Of a DNA stretch of 28,593 nt, positions 1 through 8,356 are shown piece by piece. The translations under genes were made by a program, and so were the position numbers. The number at the start of each line of letters is the position of its first letter. Within the stretch, counting starts at the first letter, position 1. This stretch comes from Tannerella sp. (GTDB lineage Bacteria; Bacteroidota; Bacteroidia; Bacteroidales; Tannerellaceae): assembly GCA_031272655.1 (NCBI GenBank), contig JAISTJ010000093.1:1-28593 (forward strand). Direction: 5' to 3'. The notes under the pieces are model-generated. The model was not told the origin of the DNA. It saw only the letters and a program-made list of their open reading frames with translations, and did not search any database.

Positions 1-60
1 AAATAAGAAATAAGAAATAAAACTATAAACTATAAGAAATAAACTATAAACCCCTAACCC
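1..60. repeat. AT-rich short-repeat leader
   Basis: The window begins with low-complexity sequence made of overlapping copies of the units AAGAAATAA and ACTATAAA, followed by CCCCTAACCCC just before the first gene. It resembles degenerate intergenic filler. No TAnnTTTG promoter box is visible here, so the promoter of the following gene may lie left of the window. Confidence 0.45.
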
Positions 61-70
61 CAAGTGAATT

Positions 71-955
71 ATGACAAACAGAAGAGAATTTTTAAAGAGA
101 AGCCTTGCGGGCGCCGCTCTTGCCGGAGCCGCCCCGTTGATGGCAAAAGCAGAGTACGGCGTCAATGAGACGTCCGAACTAATGGCTACGGCAGGTCCGA
201 AGCCCAAAAAAGCTCCCGCAGTAAACCCGTTCCAAATAGGAATGGCAGGTTTTACATTCGTGAACTTCGACCTTGAGACGACCCTCAAAACGCTGCAACG
301 CTTAGATGTCCGAAACCTGTGTATCAAGGATTTCCATCTCCCTTTAACCGCAGATGAGGATCAAATCAAGGCGTTCCACGCCAAGTGCGCCGAGTACAAC
401 GTAACCGGTTATGCCGTAGGTCCTATCTACATGAACAACGAAGGCGAGGTTGACCGCGCCTTTGAGTATGCCAAGCGTGTAGGCGTCAAACTGATAGTGG
501 GCGTTCCGCTTCATGCCTTGCTGCCATACGTGGACAAGAAAGTTAAGGAGTACGATTTCCATTACGCCATCCACCTGCACGGACCCGACATGCCCGAAAA
601 GTTTCCCGACGCAACCGATGTCTGGAATCATACCAAAGACTTAGACCCGCGCATCGGAATGTGCCTTGACCTCGGACACGACCTTCGCAACGGCGCTGAT
701 CCGACCGACGACTTCATAAAATATCACACGCGAGTTTTCGACATCCACCTCAAGGACGTTACCGATTCCACCAAGGCGGGACACGGTATAGAATTAGGTC
801 GCGGAAAGATAGATTTCATCTCCATCGTCAAGGCGTTGCGCAAGTACAAATACACCGGTAAGGTCAGCCTCGAATACGAAAAGGACATGAAAGACCCGTT
901 TCTCGGCATTGCCGAATCTATCGGGTACTTCAAAGCTATATGCGACTACGCTTAA
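71..955 (+). CDS. Exported TIM-barrel sugar isomerase/epimerase-like protein (Tat signal)
   Basis: This 294-residue protein resembles the sugar phosphate isomerase/epimerase (xylose isomerase-like, AP endonuclease family 2) TIM-barrel proteins. It begins with a twin-arginine signal, NRREFLKRSLAGAALAGA, so it is probably exported folded to the periplasm. The segments CLDLGHDLRNG and FDIHLKDVT, and the late LEYEKD, look like metal-binding barrel strands of the family (Asp/His/Glu ligands). The start at 71 is chosen because it places the RR motif at residues 4-5. The substrate cannot be read from the sequence. A second Tat-signal sugar-type enzyme, the Gfo/Idh/MocA protein at 24761, is in the same window; such exported pairs are common in Bacteroidetes carbohydrate metabolism, but the two genes are 24 kb apart here. 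The family is fairly secure and the reaction is unknown. Confidence 0.8.
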   Translation: MTNRREFLKRSLAGAALAGAAPLMAKAEYGVNETSELMATAGPKPKKAPAVNPFQIGMAGFTFVNFDLETTLKTLQRLDVRNLCIKDFHLPLTADEDQIKAFHAKCAEYNVTGYAVGPIYMNNEGEVDRAFEYAKRVGVKLIVGVPLHALLPYVDKKVKEYDFHYAIHLHGPDMPEKFPDATDVWNHTKDLDPRIGMCLDLGHDLRNGADPTDDFIKYHTRVFDIHLKDVTDSTKAGHGIELGRGKIDFISIVKALRKYKYTGKVSLEYEKDMKDPFLGIAESIGYFKAICDYA

Positions 956-986
956 GCGAATTAAGATTTAGGAATTAAGAATTAAA

Positions 987-2075
987 ATGGTGCGGACTGG
1001 AAATTTAAGGATTGTTGCTGCCCTGACAAGGTTTTTAACCTTGTCAGGGTTAGTCCTTGTCGGGATTTTGTCGTCCTGTTCGTCAATCCGTATGGTGGAA
1101 ATGCAAACGCTCATGCCTGCTGCAATTACTTTTCCCGAAAGTGTTGAAAAAGTGATGATTATAGACAATACGGTGCAACAACCCGACAGCGTAGGGCATC
1201 TTTACATTAATAAAGCAGGAGAAAGTAAGATGATAAAATTGCCGTCCGACAGCCTTTGTTACGATTTTTATCAGGCGCTTGCGGGTGCATTAGCCGAATC
1301 GCCTGTCTTTGAGGATGTTTTGATATGTTTGGATACCATTAGACGCGACTCGCGGTATTATGTCGCCGAACCTTTTAATAAGTACGAAATCAGACATTTA
1401 TGTGAAAAATATAATGTTGATGCGTTGATTTCAATAGACAAATTTGTTTGTAACACAGTCTATTATGATGATAACCGCTTTAATTCGTTGATGGGGGATA
1501 ACATCATGGCAATTATTCATATAGAGTTAAAAGCACTGTGGAACAATCAGGAAAAGCCGTCGGATGTAACGCAGACCGATACATTGAGGTGGGATTATGA
1601 CTTTGAGTTCGTACTTGATGATGATTCGCCGCAATATCTTTTGGAAAACCTCAAGTATGCCACTCATCTGTTGGCGGATTATATGGGCGACAAGGCGCGA
1701 AAATGGTTTGTCCCATACTGGATTGACAGTAAGAGATACTACTATACAAGTCCGATGTCGGCATGGAAACGGGCATCGGTGTATGCGTCGGCTGAAAAAT
1801 GGTCGGAAGCTGCGGAAGAATGGAATGCCATATTGCAAAAAACAACCAAATGGGAACAAAAGGCTAAACTGCTGTCAAACCTTGCCGTATGCAGCGAAAT
1901 GACAGGCGATATAGGCGGCGCCGTCTCGTTAGCCGAACAATCATACGAACTGTTCAAATCGAATGTCGGAGAAGACAATGAGCATACTGTGCTTCAGAAG
2001 AAGTTATTTGATTTGCTGCAAACAAGGCTCAAAAACGACGAAACAATCTCACAACAGTTTCACGAAAATAATTAA
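987..2075 (+). CDS. Putative lipoprotein, DUF6340-like
   Basis: This 362-residue protein has a hydrophobic N-terminus and a lipobox-like GILSSC around residues 26-31, so it is probably a lipoprotein. The body resembles Bacteroidetes DUF6340 proteins: an early segment on Met- and Pro-containing strands (MVEMQTLMPAAITFP), then VMIIDNT, and a C-terminal helical repeat region (about residues 258-340) with TPR-like spacing, including WSEAAEEWNAIL and GDIGGAVSLAEQSYELF. The function is unknown. The start at 987 is the only ATG that keeps the lipobox. A perfect 13-bp palindrome (1021-1049) lies inside the signal-peptide codons. The gene follows the previous one by 31 nt on the same strand. Its stop overlaps the stop of the convergent TPR gene by 4 nt. 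The DUF assignment is from memory of the family and is moderately confident. Confidence 0.7.
   Translation: MVRTGNLRIVAALTRFLTLSGLVLVGILSSCSSIRMVEMQTLMPAAITFPESVEKVMIIDNTVQQPDSVGHLYINKAGESKMIKLPSDSLCYDFYQALAGALAESPVFEDVLICLDTIRRDSRYYVAEPFNKYEIRHLCEKYNVDALISIDKFVCNTVYYDDNRFNSLMGDNIMAIIHIELKALWNNQEKPSDVTQTDTLRWDYDFEFVLDDDSPQYLLENLKYATHLLADYMGDKARKWFVPYWIDSKRYYYTSPMSAWKRASVYASAEKWSEAAEEWNAILQKTTKWEQKAKLLSNLAVCSEMTGDIGGAVSLAEQSYELFKSNVGEDNEHTVLQKKLFDLLQTRLKNDETISQQFHENN
1021..1049. repeat. Perfect 13-bp inverted repeat inside a signal-peptide coding region
   Basis: The arms CCCTGACAAGGTT and AACCTTGTCAGGG are exact reverse complements separated by TTT. They are translated in frame as part of the signal peptide (ALTRFLTLSG). 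A degenerate extra right arm, CCTTGTCGGG, follows at 1055-1064. No other copy was noticed in the window. Confidence 0.85.
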
Positions 2076-4252
2076 GAACTAAGCTGATACGTAGCTTCGT
2101 CTATCATCATTTGGATTCCTCCGATGTCTATGTGCGCCGCGATGAGATACGGCAAGTCGCGCTTGAATTCTTTCCTGAACTGCTCGTCGTCCTTGGTGTA
2201 TAGCTTGATGGATTCTTTGTAGTATTCGATAGCCGTTTCGTTGTTTTGTAAAGCCCATTCCACATGTCCGGCATTCATATAGTCTTGATAATCAGGCGAA
2301 TGAGATAACACTTTTTGATAATATTTCTGCGCCTGCTCAATTTTGCCCGTTACAAACGAGCACCACGCAACCGGACGCCATGCCTTATGCGTCTTTTGTT
2401 CCAAATAATCAGCCTTGAAATAGTATTTAAGCGCTTCGTCAAAATCCTGTTTGTCGAGGTAGCAGGCGCCAATCCCAAGCAAAACGGATATGTTTTCCGG
2501 TTCGATTTTCTCAAACCTGAAGTAATATTCAAGGGCTTTGTCATATTCTTTCAGCGAGCGGTAACATTGTGCAATACGGCGTAAAAGCCATTTGCTGTTG
2601 GGGTTAATCAGCTCAGCTTTAAGGTATTCCTCAAGTGCAAATTGATGCCGGCCGACCATCTGATGGCAAAAACCCATTTTTTGCAGCAATACCTCGTCGG
2701 GTTCGGGACTGTCATAATTAAGCCTCTCGAACATCTCCAAAGCGCTCTCGTAGTAGTCTTTTCGCAAGTACAGCTCGGCGAGGTTACGCAGCGTTTCAGT
2801 GTCGGAAAATGCGTTCATCAACACCGTCATGTTCTGAAAATCAAGGTTATATTGGAAAATATCATCAAATTCGGACTTCCGCTGAAACAGTTTGTAGAAG
2901 CGGTAAAGGTCTTGAACATACTGACCTGTAATGATTTCCGATTTGTTAAACCGTGTCTGTATTTCCGATTTTTTCTGTTCTTTGAGTTGCCCTATCTGTT
3001 CTTCAAGCTGACTGGATATTTTAGTGCGTTCATCTTCAGACAGATGCTTCAAACTCAAGAAAAACGAATACATGTCGGAGTTGCACAAAAAACCTACTCC
3101 GGTTATCATTTCGAGCGTTTTAAGCAAGTCCTCATCGCCGGCAAAAAACGGCAGGCACTTGTTGAACGGCAAAAACCAGTTGCCGATCTCGTTGAAGAAA
3201 GGAAAGTGCTTGAGGTTAATAAACGAAAAGTGCATCACATCGGCGCCTTCTTCCTGCATCTCTTGAAGTTCCTCCATCTTGCTGTGAAGGTCGCTTTTCG
3301 ACAGTTTATCAAGCCATTCGGGGTTAGCGTCGGCTTCAAAATCTTCAGGCGTGATGAAGCGTATCGGCTGGTCGGAGTTGTATTTGGGGTGCAGTTTCAG
3401 CATCTCTGGTAACAGCTCGTTTTTCAGTTTATGCGTAATCTTCTCTGTCTGACGGGATAAGAGGAATTTTTGCACTATAATACTCACCGTTTTAACGAAA
3501 TCGGGCGTCTCGGCAAGTGCGTCTATGCGGTGAGTTATATCTTTTTGACATTCAATGCGTTTGCAATAAGTAAACAGAGTCAGCAGCACCCCTGTCAAAG
3601 CGCGGATATTGACCTCATGGTCGGCATTTGCAGTGGCGTCAAAGAGCAAAAAAATCTTTTGGCGGTCGAACATGGCTTGAAGCGCCAATACCAGCGCGGA
3701 CACTATCTGGCAGTTGATAACCGACTTTATTTCGGCTAACCTTTTGTCAGTTTTTGGCGCTTTTTCTGACAATAATTCATGCAGCACGGCATATTCTTCA
3801 ACTGTCAGTTTGTCCGATGTCCATATCAGTTTGAACAGTTGGTTGAGCGCCGCCCATAGCTTGTTTTCTTCTTCATGCGATGTTGCAACACGCAGAATAT
3901 CAACTAATTTGATGATATTGTCCGAGTGCCGGCCGAGAGTGCGTTTTGTGGAGTAATATATTGATACTGATTCGTTTGTGAGCAGTTTTTGCTTTATTTC
4001 ATCGGCTAATTCATAGACTTCTTCCTTCAGGTTGAGGCGAATTTCGCTCCGTTTCTCATCTTTGACGCCTTTTGAAAAATAAAAAAGCATCCTGTGGTAT
4101 GTCTCCTGCATGTTTTCCAATCGGGTCGTGAAAGTATAGTCGTGCGCATCCGCCAGCATCTTCGTGAGGATGTCGAATGTGTTCTTAAGTTCGCTTTTAT
4201 CAAGCGCAATCGTCGCTTTTGAATATAATGCGTGTATATCTGTTGTTGTCAT
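2072..4252 (-). CDS. Large tetratricopeptide-repeat protein
   Basis: This 726-residue protein has no signal peptide or membrane segment and is probably cytoplasmic. Residues 1-480 are helical and charged and I do not recognise a domain in them; the part near residues 325-440 (KMEELQEMQEEG, SSQLEEQIGQLKEQKK) may be coiled coil. Residues about 488-690 hold roughly six TPR units with the usual spacing, for example YYESALEMFERL, YDKALEYYFRFEKIEP, FDEALKYYFKADYLE and IEQAQKYYQKVLSHSP. TPRs normally form a superhelix that binds protein partners, so a scaffold or adaptor role is inferred. A TACCTTTG promoter box sits 29 nt upstream. The neighbouring genes (CotH-like upstream, lipoprotein downstream) do not indicate a pathway. 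Confidence 0.8.
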   Translation of the reverse strand: MTTTDIHALYSKATIALDKSELKNTFDILTKMLADAHDYTFTTRLENMQETYHRMLFYFSKGVKDEKRSEIRLNLKEEVYELADEIKQKLLTNESVSIYYSTKRTLGRHSDNIIKLVDILRVATSHEEENKLWAALNQLFKLIWTSDKLTVEEYAVLHELLSEKAPKTDKRLAEIKSVINCQIVSALVLALQAMFDRQKIFLLFDATANADHEVNIRALTGVLLTLFTYCKRIECQKDITHRIDALAETPDFVKTVSIIVQKFLLSRQTEKITHKLKNELLPEMLKLHPKYNSDQPIRFITPEDFEADANPEWLDKLSKSDLHSKMEELQEMQEEGADVMHFSFINLKHFPFFNEIGNWFLPFNKCLPFFAGDEDLLKTLEMITGVGFLCNSDMYSFFLSLKHLSEDERTKISSQLEEQIGQLKEQKKSEIQTRFNKSEIITGQYVQDLYRFYKLFQRKSEFDDIFQYNLDFQNMTVLMNAFSDTETLRNLAELYLRKDYYESALEMFERLNYDSPEPDEVLLQKMGFCHQMVGRHQFALEEYLKAELINPNSKWLLRRIAQCYRSLKEYDKALEYYFRFEKIEPENISVLLGIGACYLDKQDFDEALKYYFKADYLEQKTHKAWRPVAWCSFVTGKIEQAQKYYQKVLSHSPDYQDYMNAGHVEWALQNNETAIEYYKESIKLYTKDDEQFRKEFKRDLPYLIAAHIDIGGIQMMIDEATYQLSS

Positions 4253-4280
4253 TATGTCTCTTGTATGTCAAATTTCATGC

Positions 4281-4288
4281 CAAAGGTA
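4281..4288 (-). promoter_or_regulatory. Bacteroidetes -7 box for the TPR gene
   Basis: On the minus strand this reads TACCTTTG, matching TAnnTTTG. A TTG lies 18 nt upstream (4307-4309), a plausible -33 element. Transcription would start about 20 nt before the ATG at 4252. Confidence 0.6.
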
Positions 4289-4309
4289 CGAAAAAAAATC
4301 TTTCATCAA

Positions 4310-6301
4310 TCAGAAATTGAATATTTTATACACTTTAGAATCGTCAAAACCGCCTTGTAGACTGCTGTTGCGCCTGTCGGATATGCGGATTATCATGAAT
4401 CCCCGTTTGCACGGGACGGAAATATTCCCGTCAGCGGCTATGCTGCCGAGCGTCCGGCCTGTGATATCCGTCATCTCAATTAACACCGGACGGTCAATAC
4501 CTTCGATATTGATACGCGAGTTTTGCGACCACAACTTGATATTCCGACGGTTTACCTGTTCGTTGGAAGAATCAAATCCGGTCTTCCTGTCAATCCACCT
4601 TATTCGCTCGCGGATATACTCCCTGACAACATCAATCTCCGCTTCGTAACTGCCGAGCGCCTGAAAATTCAAATGCACTTTTTTGTTCAGGATGTTCCAT
4701 CGTATAAAGTTAAGAGTCTGTGATTCAGCTATTTCCTCTACGCAACTGTCAATGACCGCCATGAAGTTTTCTTCGGTAATGCTTCCGTCGTTGCGTTTTT
4801 GAATCCACAGTTGGGCGATGTCATCGTTAAGCGCTTTTGTGATGTTATAAACGGTATTTTTAACAACGCTATTGGCGATGCTTCCCGATACAATCCATGC
4901 CCAGTCGGCTTTGTCGTTTATGGGATAAATCCTTCTGTCGTTTTCAAAAGCAAGGTCGAAATCCCATACAGGTCCGGTGTACAGTTTGTCGTCGTTCCTT
5001 TTCTTGTAATAAAAGACACTCCAGTAAGAATCAGGGTTTCCCGACAGTTCGTTGATCAGGAAATGTTTCATAAAAGTGTTGATATCAAGGTAATTGCGGA
5101 AAACAGGATTCCTGCTGTATGCGTTGTTTACAAATTTGTCGGTTATGTCTTTGATATACAACCTGCAAGGATGGTTGGGATCAAGCATTTCTTCAAAATC
5201 CGGCTTTTTTATTACAAACGGCGCCGAATTTGAATAGTAATATATTTCTTCCTGCGTTGCGCGTGCGTCCATTTCAAGAAGGTAGCCGCCTGTAAGGTTT
5301 TCCCCGACAGTATCGGCAGGTTGTATTTCGTCAATATCAACCCTGTATTGCCTGATGTCTATGTGGTCGCAAAACTGGTAGCAACCCTTGTATTCGCCGT
5401 TGAAGTAAACATTTACAAGTTTGCAGGCCGGCGTATATGGCATTTCAAAACGACGGCTTATATCAAAAGCTAACACATTGCGTATCAATGTTTTATCTCC
5501 ATAATTGTTTATCAATGTCCAGTTTCTTGCCTTTGCCGGAAGGTCGAAAATCCTTGTTGAAGTATTCAGTTTCAGCCTGTACGGTTTTTTCGGGAATGTC
5601 CAGCTGGCGTTGCCCCTGCCCTTGATTTCAAGACTGTCGCGGTAAAAATTCGTGCCGTCATCGGAAATAAACGAGATAATTCCCTTGATATAAGTCTCTT
5701 TGGATGTTACTTCTTCGGCGTTTTCGGTGTGAATTATGACGTCCGGAATATTTGTCGTTTGAAACAGATTGGTTTCGTTGCCTACCCCTTGATAGCCGAA
5801 AAAGGCGATTTCTGCGATATTGCAGCGTTTTTCGCTCGGACTGACATACCGGACATATCTGTAACCGCGCGTATTGATGACGACCTGTTCGGTCATGACG
5901 TTTTCCTCCGGAACATCTTTTATTATGAATAACGGCACGGCGTCGCCGAAATCGGGTTGGTTAGCCCCTTCAAACACTCCGAGCTGAAGCCTGTCCGGAT
6001 TGTGCCGGCGCGGACAGTATGCGATTTTTGTGATTACATATTGTGCGCCCAAATCAAGGCCAACCCACGTATATGAGCGCTCCCACGATGAAAAAAACGT
6101 ATTGAGCAAGCCGTCAAAAACCTCAAACCGGGTGTTTTTGGTTTCCGAAATCGAAGCGGTATCCGTATCATAATCAACGCTGTACAGACTACCGATTACT
6201 TTAATTGTCTCACCATCAGGCACAAGCTGCTTGACTTCCTGCGACAGCATGGAAGTGCACGTTAAAACAGATAGTGAAAGACATAATAACAGTCTATTCA
6301 T
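4310..6301 (-). CDS. Secreted CotH-kinase-like protein with discoidin-like N-terminal region
   Basis: This 663-residue protein belongs to the CotH family, atypical protein kinases first known from spore coats and widespread as secreted bacterial proteins of unknown target. Residues 1-20 form a signal peptide (MNRLLLCLSLSVLTCTS). Residues about 55-170 resemble an F5/8 type C (discoidin) fold (YTWVGLDLGAQYVITKIAY ... IAEIAFFGY). Residues about 205-560 carry CotH hallmarks: IKGRGNASW with FPKKPYRLKL (228-245), VNVYFNGEYKGCYQFCD, and GPVWDFDLAF (443-452), whose DFD may be the metal-binding motif. The end (about 600-640) resembles a type IX secretion sorting domain (EMTDITGRTLG ... GFMIIRI), but about 25 residues follow it. 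An ATG further upstream (6439) is rejected because it would precede the signal peptide and overlap lepA. The gene is divergent from lepA. The family is confident and the function is not. Confidence 0.82.
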   Translation of the reverse strand: MNRLLLCLSLSVLTCTSMLSQEVKQLVPDGETIKVIGSLYSVDYDTDTASISETKNTRFEVFDGLLNTFFSSWERSYTWVGLDLGAQYVITKIAYCPRRHNPDRLQLGVFEGANQPDFGDAVPLFIIKDVPEENVMTEQVVINTRGYRYVRYVSPSEKRCNIAEIAFFGYQGVGNETNLFQTTNIPDVIIHTENAEEVTSKETYIKGIISFISDDGTNFYRDSLEIKGRGNASWTFPKKPYRLKLNTSTRIFDLPAKARNWTLINNYGDKTLIRNVLAFDISRRFEMPYTPACKLVNVYFNGEYKGCYQFCDHIDIRQYRVDIDEIQPADTVGENLTGGYLLEMDARATQEEIYYYSNSAPFVIKKPDFEEMLDPNHPCRLYIKDITDKFVNNAYSRNPVFRNYLDINTFMKHFLINELSGNPDSYWSVFYYKKRNDDKLYTGPVWDFDLAFENDRRIYPINDKADWAWIVSGSIANSVVKNTVYNITKALNDDIAQLWIQKRNDGSITEENFMAVIDSCVEEIAESQTLNFIRWNILNKKVHLNFQALGSYEAEIDVVREYIRERIRWIDRKTGFDSSNEQVNRRNIKLWSQNSRINIEGIDRPVLIEMTDITGRTLGSIAADGNISVPCKRGFMIIRISDRRNSSLQGGFDDSKVYKIFNF

Positions 6302-6339
6302 CAATGAAATATGGTTTATTAGAAACGTTTTTTCACCTG

Positions 6340-6347
6340 CAAATATA
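6340..6347 (-). promoter_or_regulatory. -7 box for the CotH-like gene
   Basis: On the minus strand this reads TATATTTG, 38 nt upstream of the ATG at 6301. No clear TTG is seen at the -33 distance. It supports the choice of the downstream start. Confidence 0.5.
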
Positions 6348-6379
6348 GTTGAAATCTTTGATATTTTACGGATTTTTGT

Positions 6380-6387
6380 TAATTTTG
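6380..6387 (+). promoter_or_regulatory. Bacteroidetes promoter for lepA
   Basis: TAATTTTG matches the -7 consensus and a TTTG (6357-6360) lies 19 nt upstream, a full -33/-7 match. The box ends 23 nt before the lepA ATG and is arranged back to back with the CotH-gene promoter. Confidence 0.7.
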
Positions 6388-6410
6388 CACCCTGAAACAG
6401 CATAAAAAGG

Positions 6411-8249
6411 ATGAACAATATACGCAATTTTTGCATCATAGCTCATATAGATCACGGCAAGAGCACTCTGGCGGACAGGTTGCTTGAATATACCCACACT
6501 GTGGACGCGAAAAATATGCAGGAACAGGTGCTCGACGATATGGAGCTTGAGCGCGAACGGGGGATTACTATCAAGAGCCATGCTATTCAGATGGAGTATA
6601 AAAGTCCCACTCTGTCTCCCCTAAGTGGGGAGGATGGGACAGGCTCAACTCCTGATGGGGAAAAGCTCTTCATTCTCAACCTCATAGACACTCCGGGACA
6701 TGTGGATTTTTCATACGAGGTATCGCGTTCTATCGCTGCCTGCGAGGGGGCTTTGCTGATTGTTGACGCCGCACAGGGCATTCAGGCGCAGACTATTTCC
6801 AACCTCTACATGGCAATTGAAAATGATCTCGAAATAATCCCCGTAATTAACAAGATAGACCTGCCGAGCGCCATGCCGGAAGAAGTTGAAGATCAGATAG
6901 TTGAACTGCTCGGATGCAAGCGTGAAGAGATTATACGCGCCAGCGGCAAAACCGGCGAAGGCGTAAATGAGATACTTGATGCCATAGTGCAGCGCATACC
7001 GCCCCCGCAAGGCGATCCCGACGCGCCGCTTCAATGCCTGATTTTTGACTCCGTTTTCAATCCGTTTCGTGGCATAATAGCTTATTTTAAGGTAGTTAAC
7101 GGTGTTATTCACAAGGGCGACTTAGTAAAATTCATCGCAACTGAAAAGGAATACGACGCCGACGAGGTTGGGGTGCTTAAACTTGAGATGAGCCCCCGGA
7201 ACGAAGTGCGTACGGGCGATGTGGGGTATATAATCTCCGGCATAAAAGCCTCAAAAGAGGTTAGGGTAGGGGATACGATTACGCATGTGAAAAAACCTGC
7301 TTTAGAGGCAATTGCGGGCTTTGAGGAAGTGAAGCCGATGGTTTTTGCAGGCGTCTATCCTATTGATCCTGAGGAGTTTGAAAACCTCAGGGCTTCACTC
7401 GAAAAACTGCAACTCAACGATGCTTCGCTGACCTTCCAGCCGGAAAGCTCAGTAGCGCTCGGTTTCGGTTTCCGTTGCGGTTTCCTTGGGCTGCTTCACA
7501 TGGAAATAATTCAGGAACGCCTTGACCGTGAGTTCAATATGGATGTGATTACGACCGTCCCGAACGTTTCCTACAAGGTTTACGACAAGAAAGGCAACTG
7601 TACGGAAGTCCATAATCCGGGCGGGCTGCCCGATCCGACGCTGATAGACCACATTGAAGAGCCGTATATCCGCGCGTCGGTCATCACGCAGACTACCTAC
7701 ATCGGGCCTATTATGACGCTTTGCCTCGGCAAGCGCGGCATCCTTGTCAAACAGGAATATATCACCGGTAATCGAATAGAAATAATTTATGATATGCCTC
7801 TTGGTGAGATAGTTATAGATTTTTACGACAAACTGAAAAGCATTTCCAAAGGTTATGCTTCGTTCGACTATCATCTCCACGACTATCGTCCGGGCAAGTT
7901 AGTTAAGTTGGATATCCTGCTCAACGGCGAGCCTGTTGATGCACTTTCAACCCTGACGCATTTTGACAACAGCGTGTCGTTCGGGCGGCGTATGTGCGAG
8001 AAACTGAAGGAGTTAATACCGCGCCAGCAGTTTGATGTTGCAGTACAGGCCGCTATCGGCGCGAAAATAATTGCCCGCGAGACGATAAAGGCTGTGCGTA
8101 AGGATGTTACGGCCAAGTGCTACGGCGGTGACATAACCCGTAAGCGCAAACTGCTTGAAAAACAGAAGGAAGGCAAGAAGCGTATGAAGCAAATCGGCAC
8201 CGTTGAAGTGCCCCAAAAGGCGTTTTTGGCAGTACTGAAGCTTGATTAG
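6411..8249 (+). CDS. lepA: Elongation factor 4 (LepA), ribosome back-translocating GTPase
   Basis: LepA is a cytoplasmic translational GTPase that binds stalled or mistranslocated ribosomes. The G1 loop is AHIDHGKS (residues 11-18), the switch I end is [10 protein letters not shown]3 is DTPGH (93-97) and G4 is NKID (147-150). The LepA C-terminal domain is complete, with [21 protein letters not shown] and the lysine/arginine-rich end containing [26 protein letters not shown]. At 612 residues it is about 18 longer than the usual 593-600. The excess sits between residues 64 and 82, between switch I and DTPGH, and is encoded by a palindromic insert (6603-6656). The frame is intact and all other motifs are conserved, so it is probably functional. 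It has its own promoter and is followed by the polysaccharide locus after 107 nt. Confidence 0.97.
   Translation: MNNIRNFCIIAHIDHGKSTLADRLLEYTHTVDAKNMQEQVLDDMELERERGITIKSHAIQMEYKSPTLSPLSGEDGTGSTPDGEKLFILNLIDTPGHVDFSYEVSRSIAACEGALLIVDAAQGIQAQTISNLYMAIENDLEIIPVINKIDLPSAMPEEVEDQIVELLGCKREEIIRASGKTGEGVNEILDAIVQRIPPPQGDPDAPLQCLIFDSVFNPFRGIIAYFKVVNGVIHKGDLVKFIATEKEYDADEVGVLKLEMSPRNEVRTGDVGYIISGIKASKEVRVGDTITHVKKPALEAIAGFEEVKPMVFAGVYPIDPEEFENLRASLEKLQLNDASLTFQPESSVALGFGFRCGFLGLLHMEIIQERLDREFNMDVITTVPNVSYKVYDKKGNCTEVHNPGGLPDPTLIDHIEEPYIRASVITQTTYIGPIMTLCLGKRGILVKQEYITGNRIEIIYDMPLGEIVIDFYDKLKSISKGYASFDYHLHDYRPGKLVKLDILLNGEPVDALSTLTHFDNSVSFGRRMCEKLKELIPRQQFDVAVQAAIGAKIIARETIKAVRKDVTAKCYGGDITRKRKLLEKQKEGKKRMKQIGTVEVPQKAFLAVLKLD
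6603..6656. repeat. Palindromic in-frame insert in lepA
   Basis: This roughly 54-bp stretch encodes [18 protein letters not shown], which other LepA proteins lack at this point. It folds into a hairpin: outer arms GTCCCA (6604-6609) and TGGGAC (6635-6640), inner arms CTCCCC (6616-6621) and GGGGAG (6627-6632), loop TAAGT. Its composition (C-rich then G-rich) differs from the flanks. The exact borders are inferred from the length excess. Confidence 0.7.
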
Positions 8250-8305
8250 ACTTTGTTTTTCATGGCAGGCTGTTTCCACGCGACAAAAAAACTAATTAAA
8301 CAAAA

Positions 8306-8328
8306 TAAACGCTTAGTTGTTGCGTTTA
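8306..8328 (+). promoter_or_regulatory. Leader hairpin before the polysaccharide operon
   Basis: TAAACGC (8306-8312) pairs with GCGTTTA (8322-8328) around a 9-nt loop. Part of the loop, AGTTG (8315-8319), could instead pair with CAACT (8340-8344), which is followed by TTTTTTATTTTTT running into the start codon. This could be a weak attenuator, but the alternative stem is only 5 bp. No TAnnTTTG box was found in the 107-nt gap. Confidence 0.35.
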
Positions 8329-8356
8329 AGATTGAAAACCAACTTTTTTATTTTTT

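Noticed and set aside
949..958. Palindrome CGCTTAAGCG across the first gene's stop codon
   Set aside because: It has no loop, no T-run and is only 10 bp; probably chance.
2642..3412. 256-codon open frame on the plus strand inside the TPR gene
   Set aside because: It is antisense to a protein with clear TPR repeats, has no recognisable domain, and its hydrophobic/basic composition is what the reverse complement of a helical protein gives.
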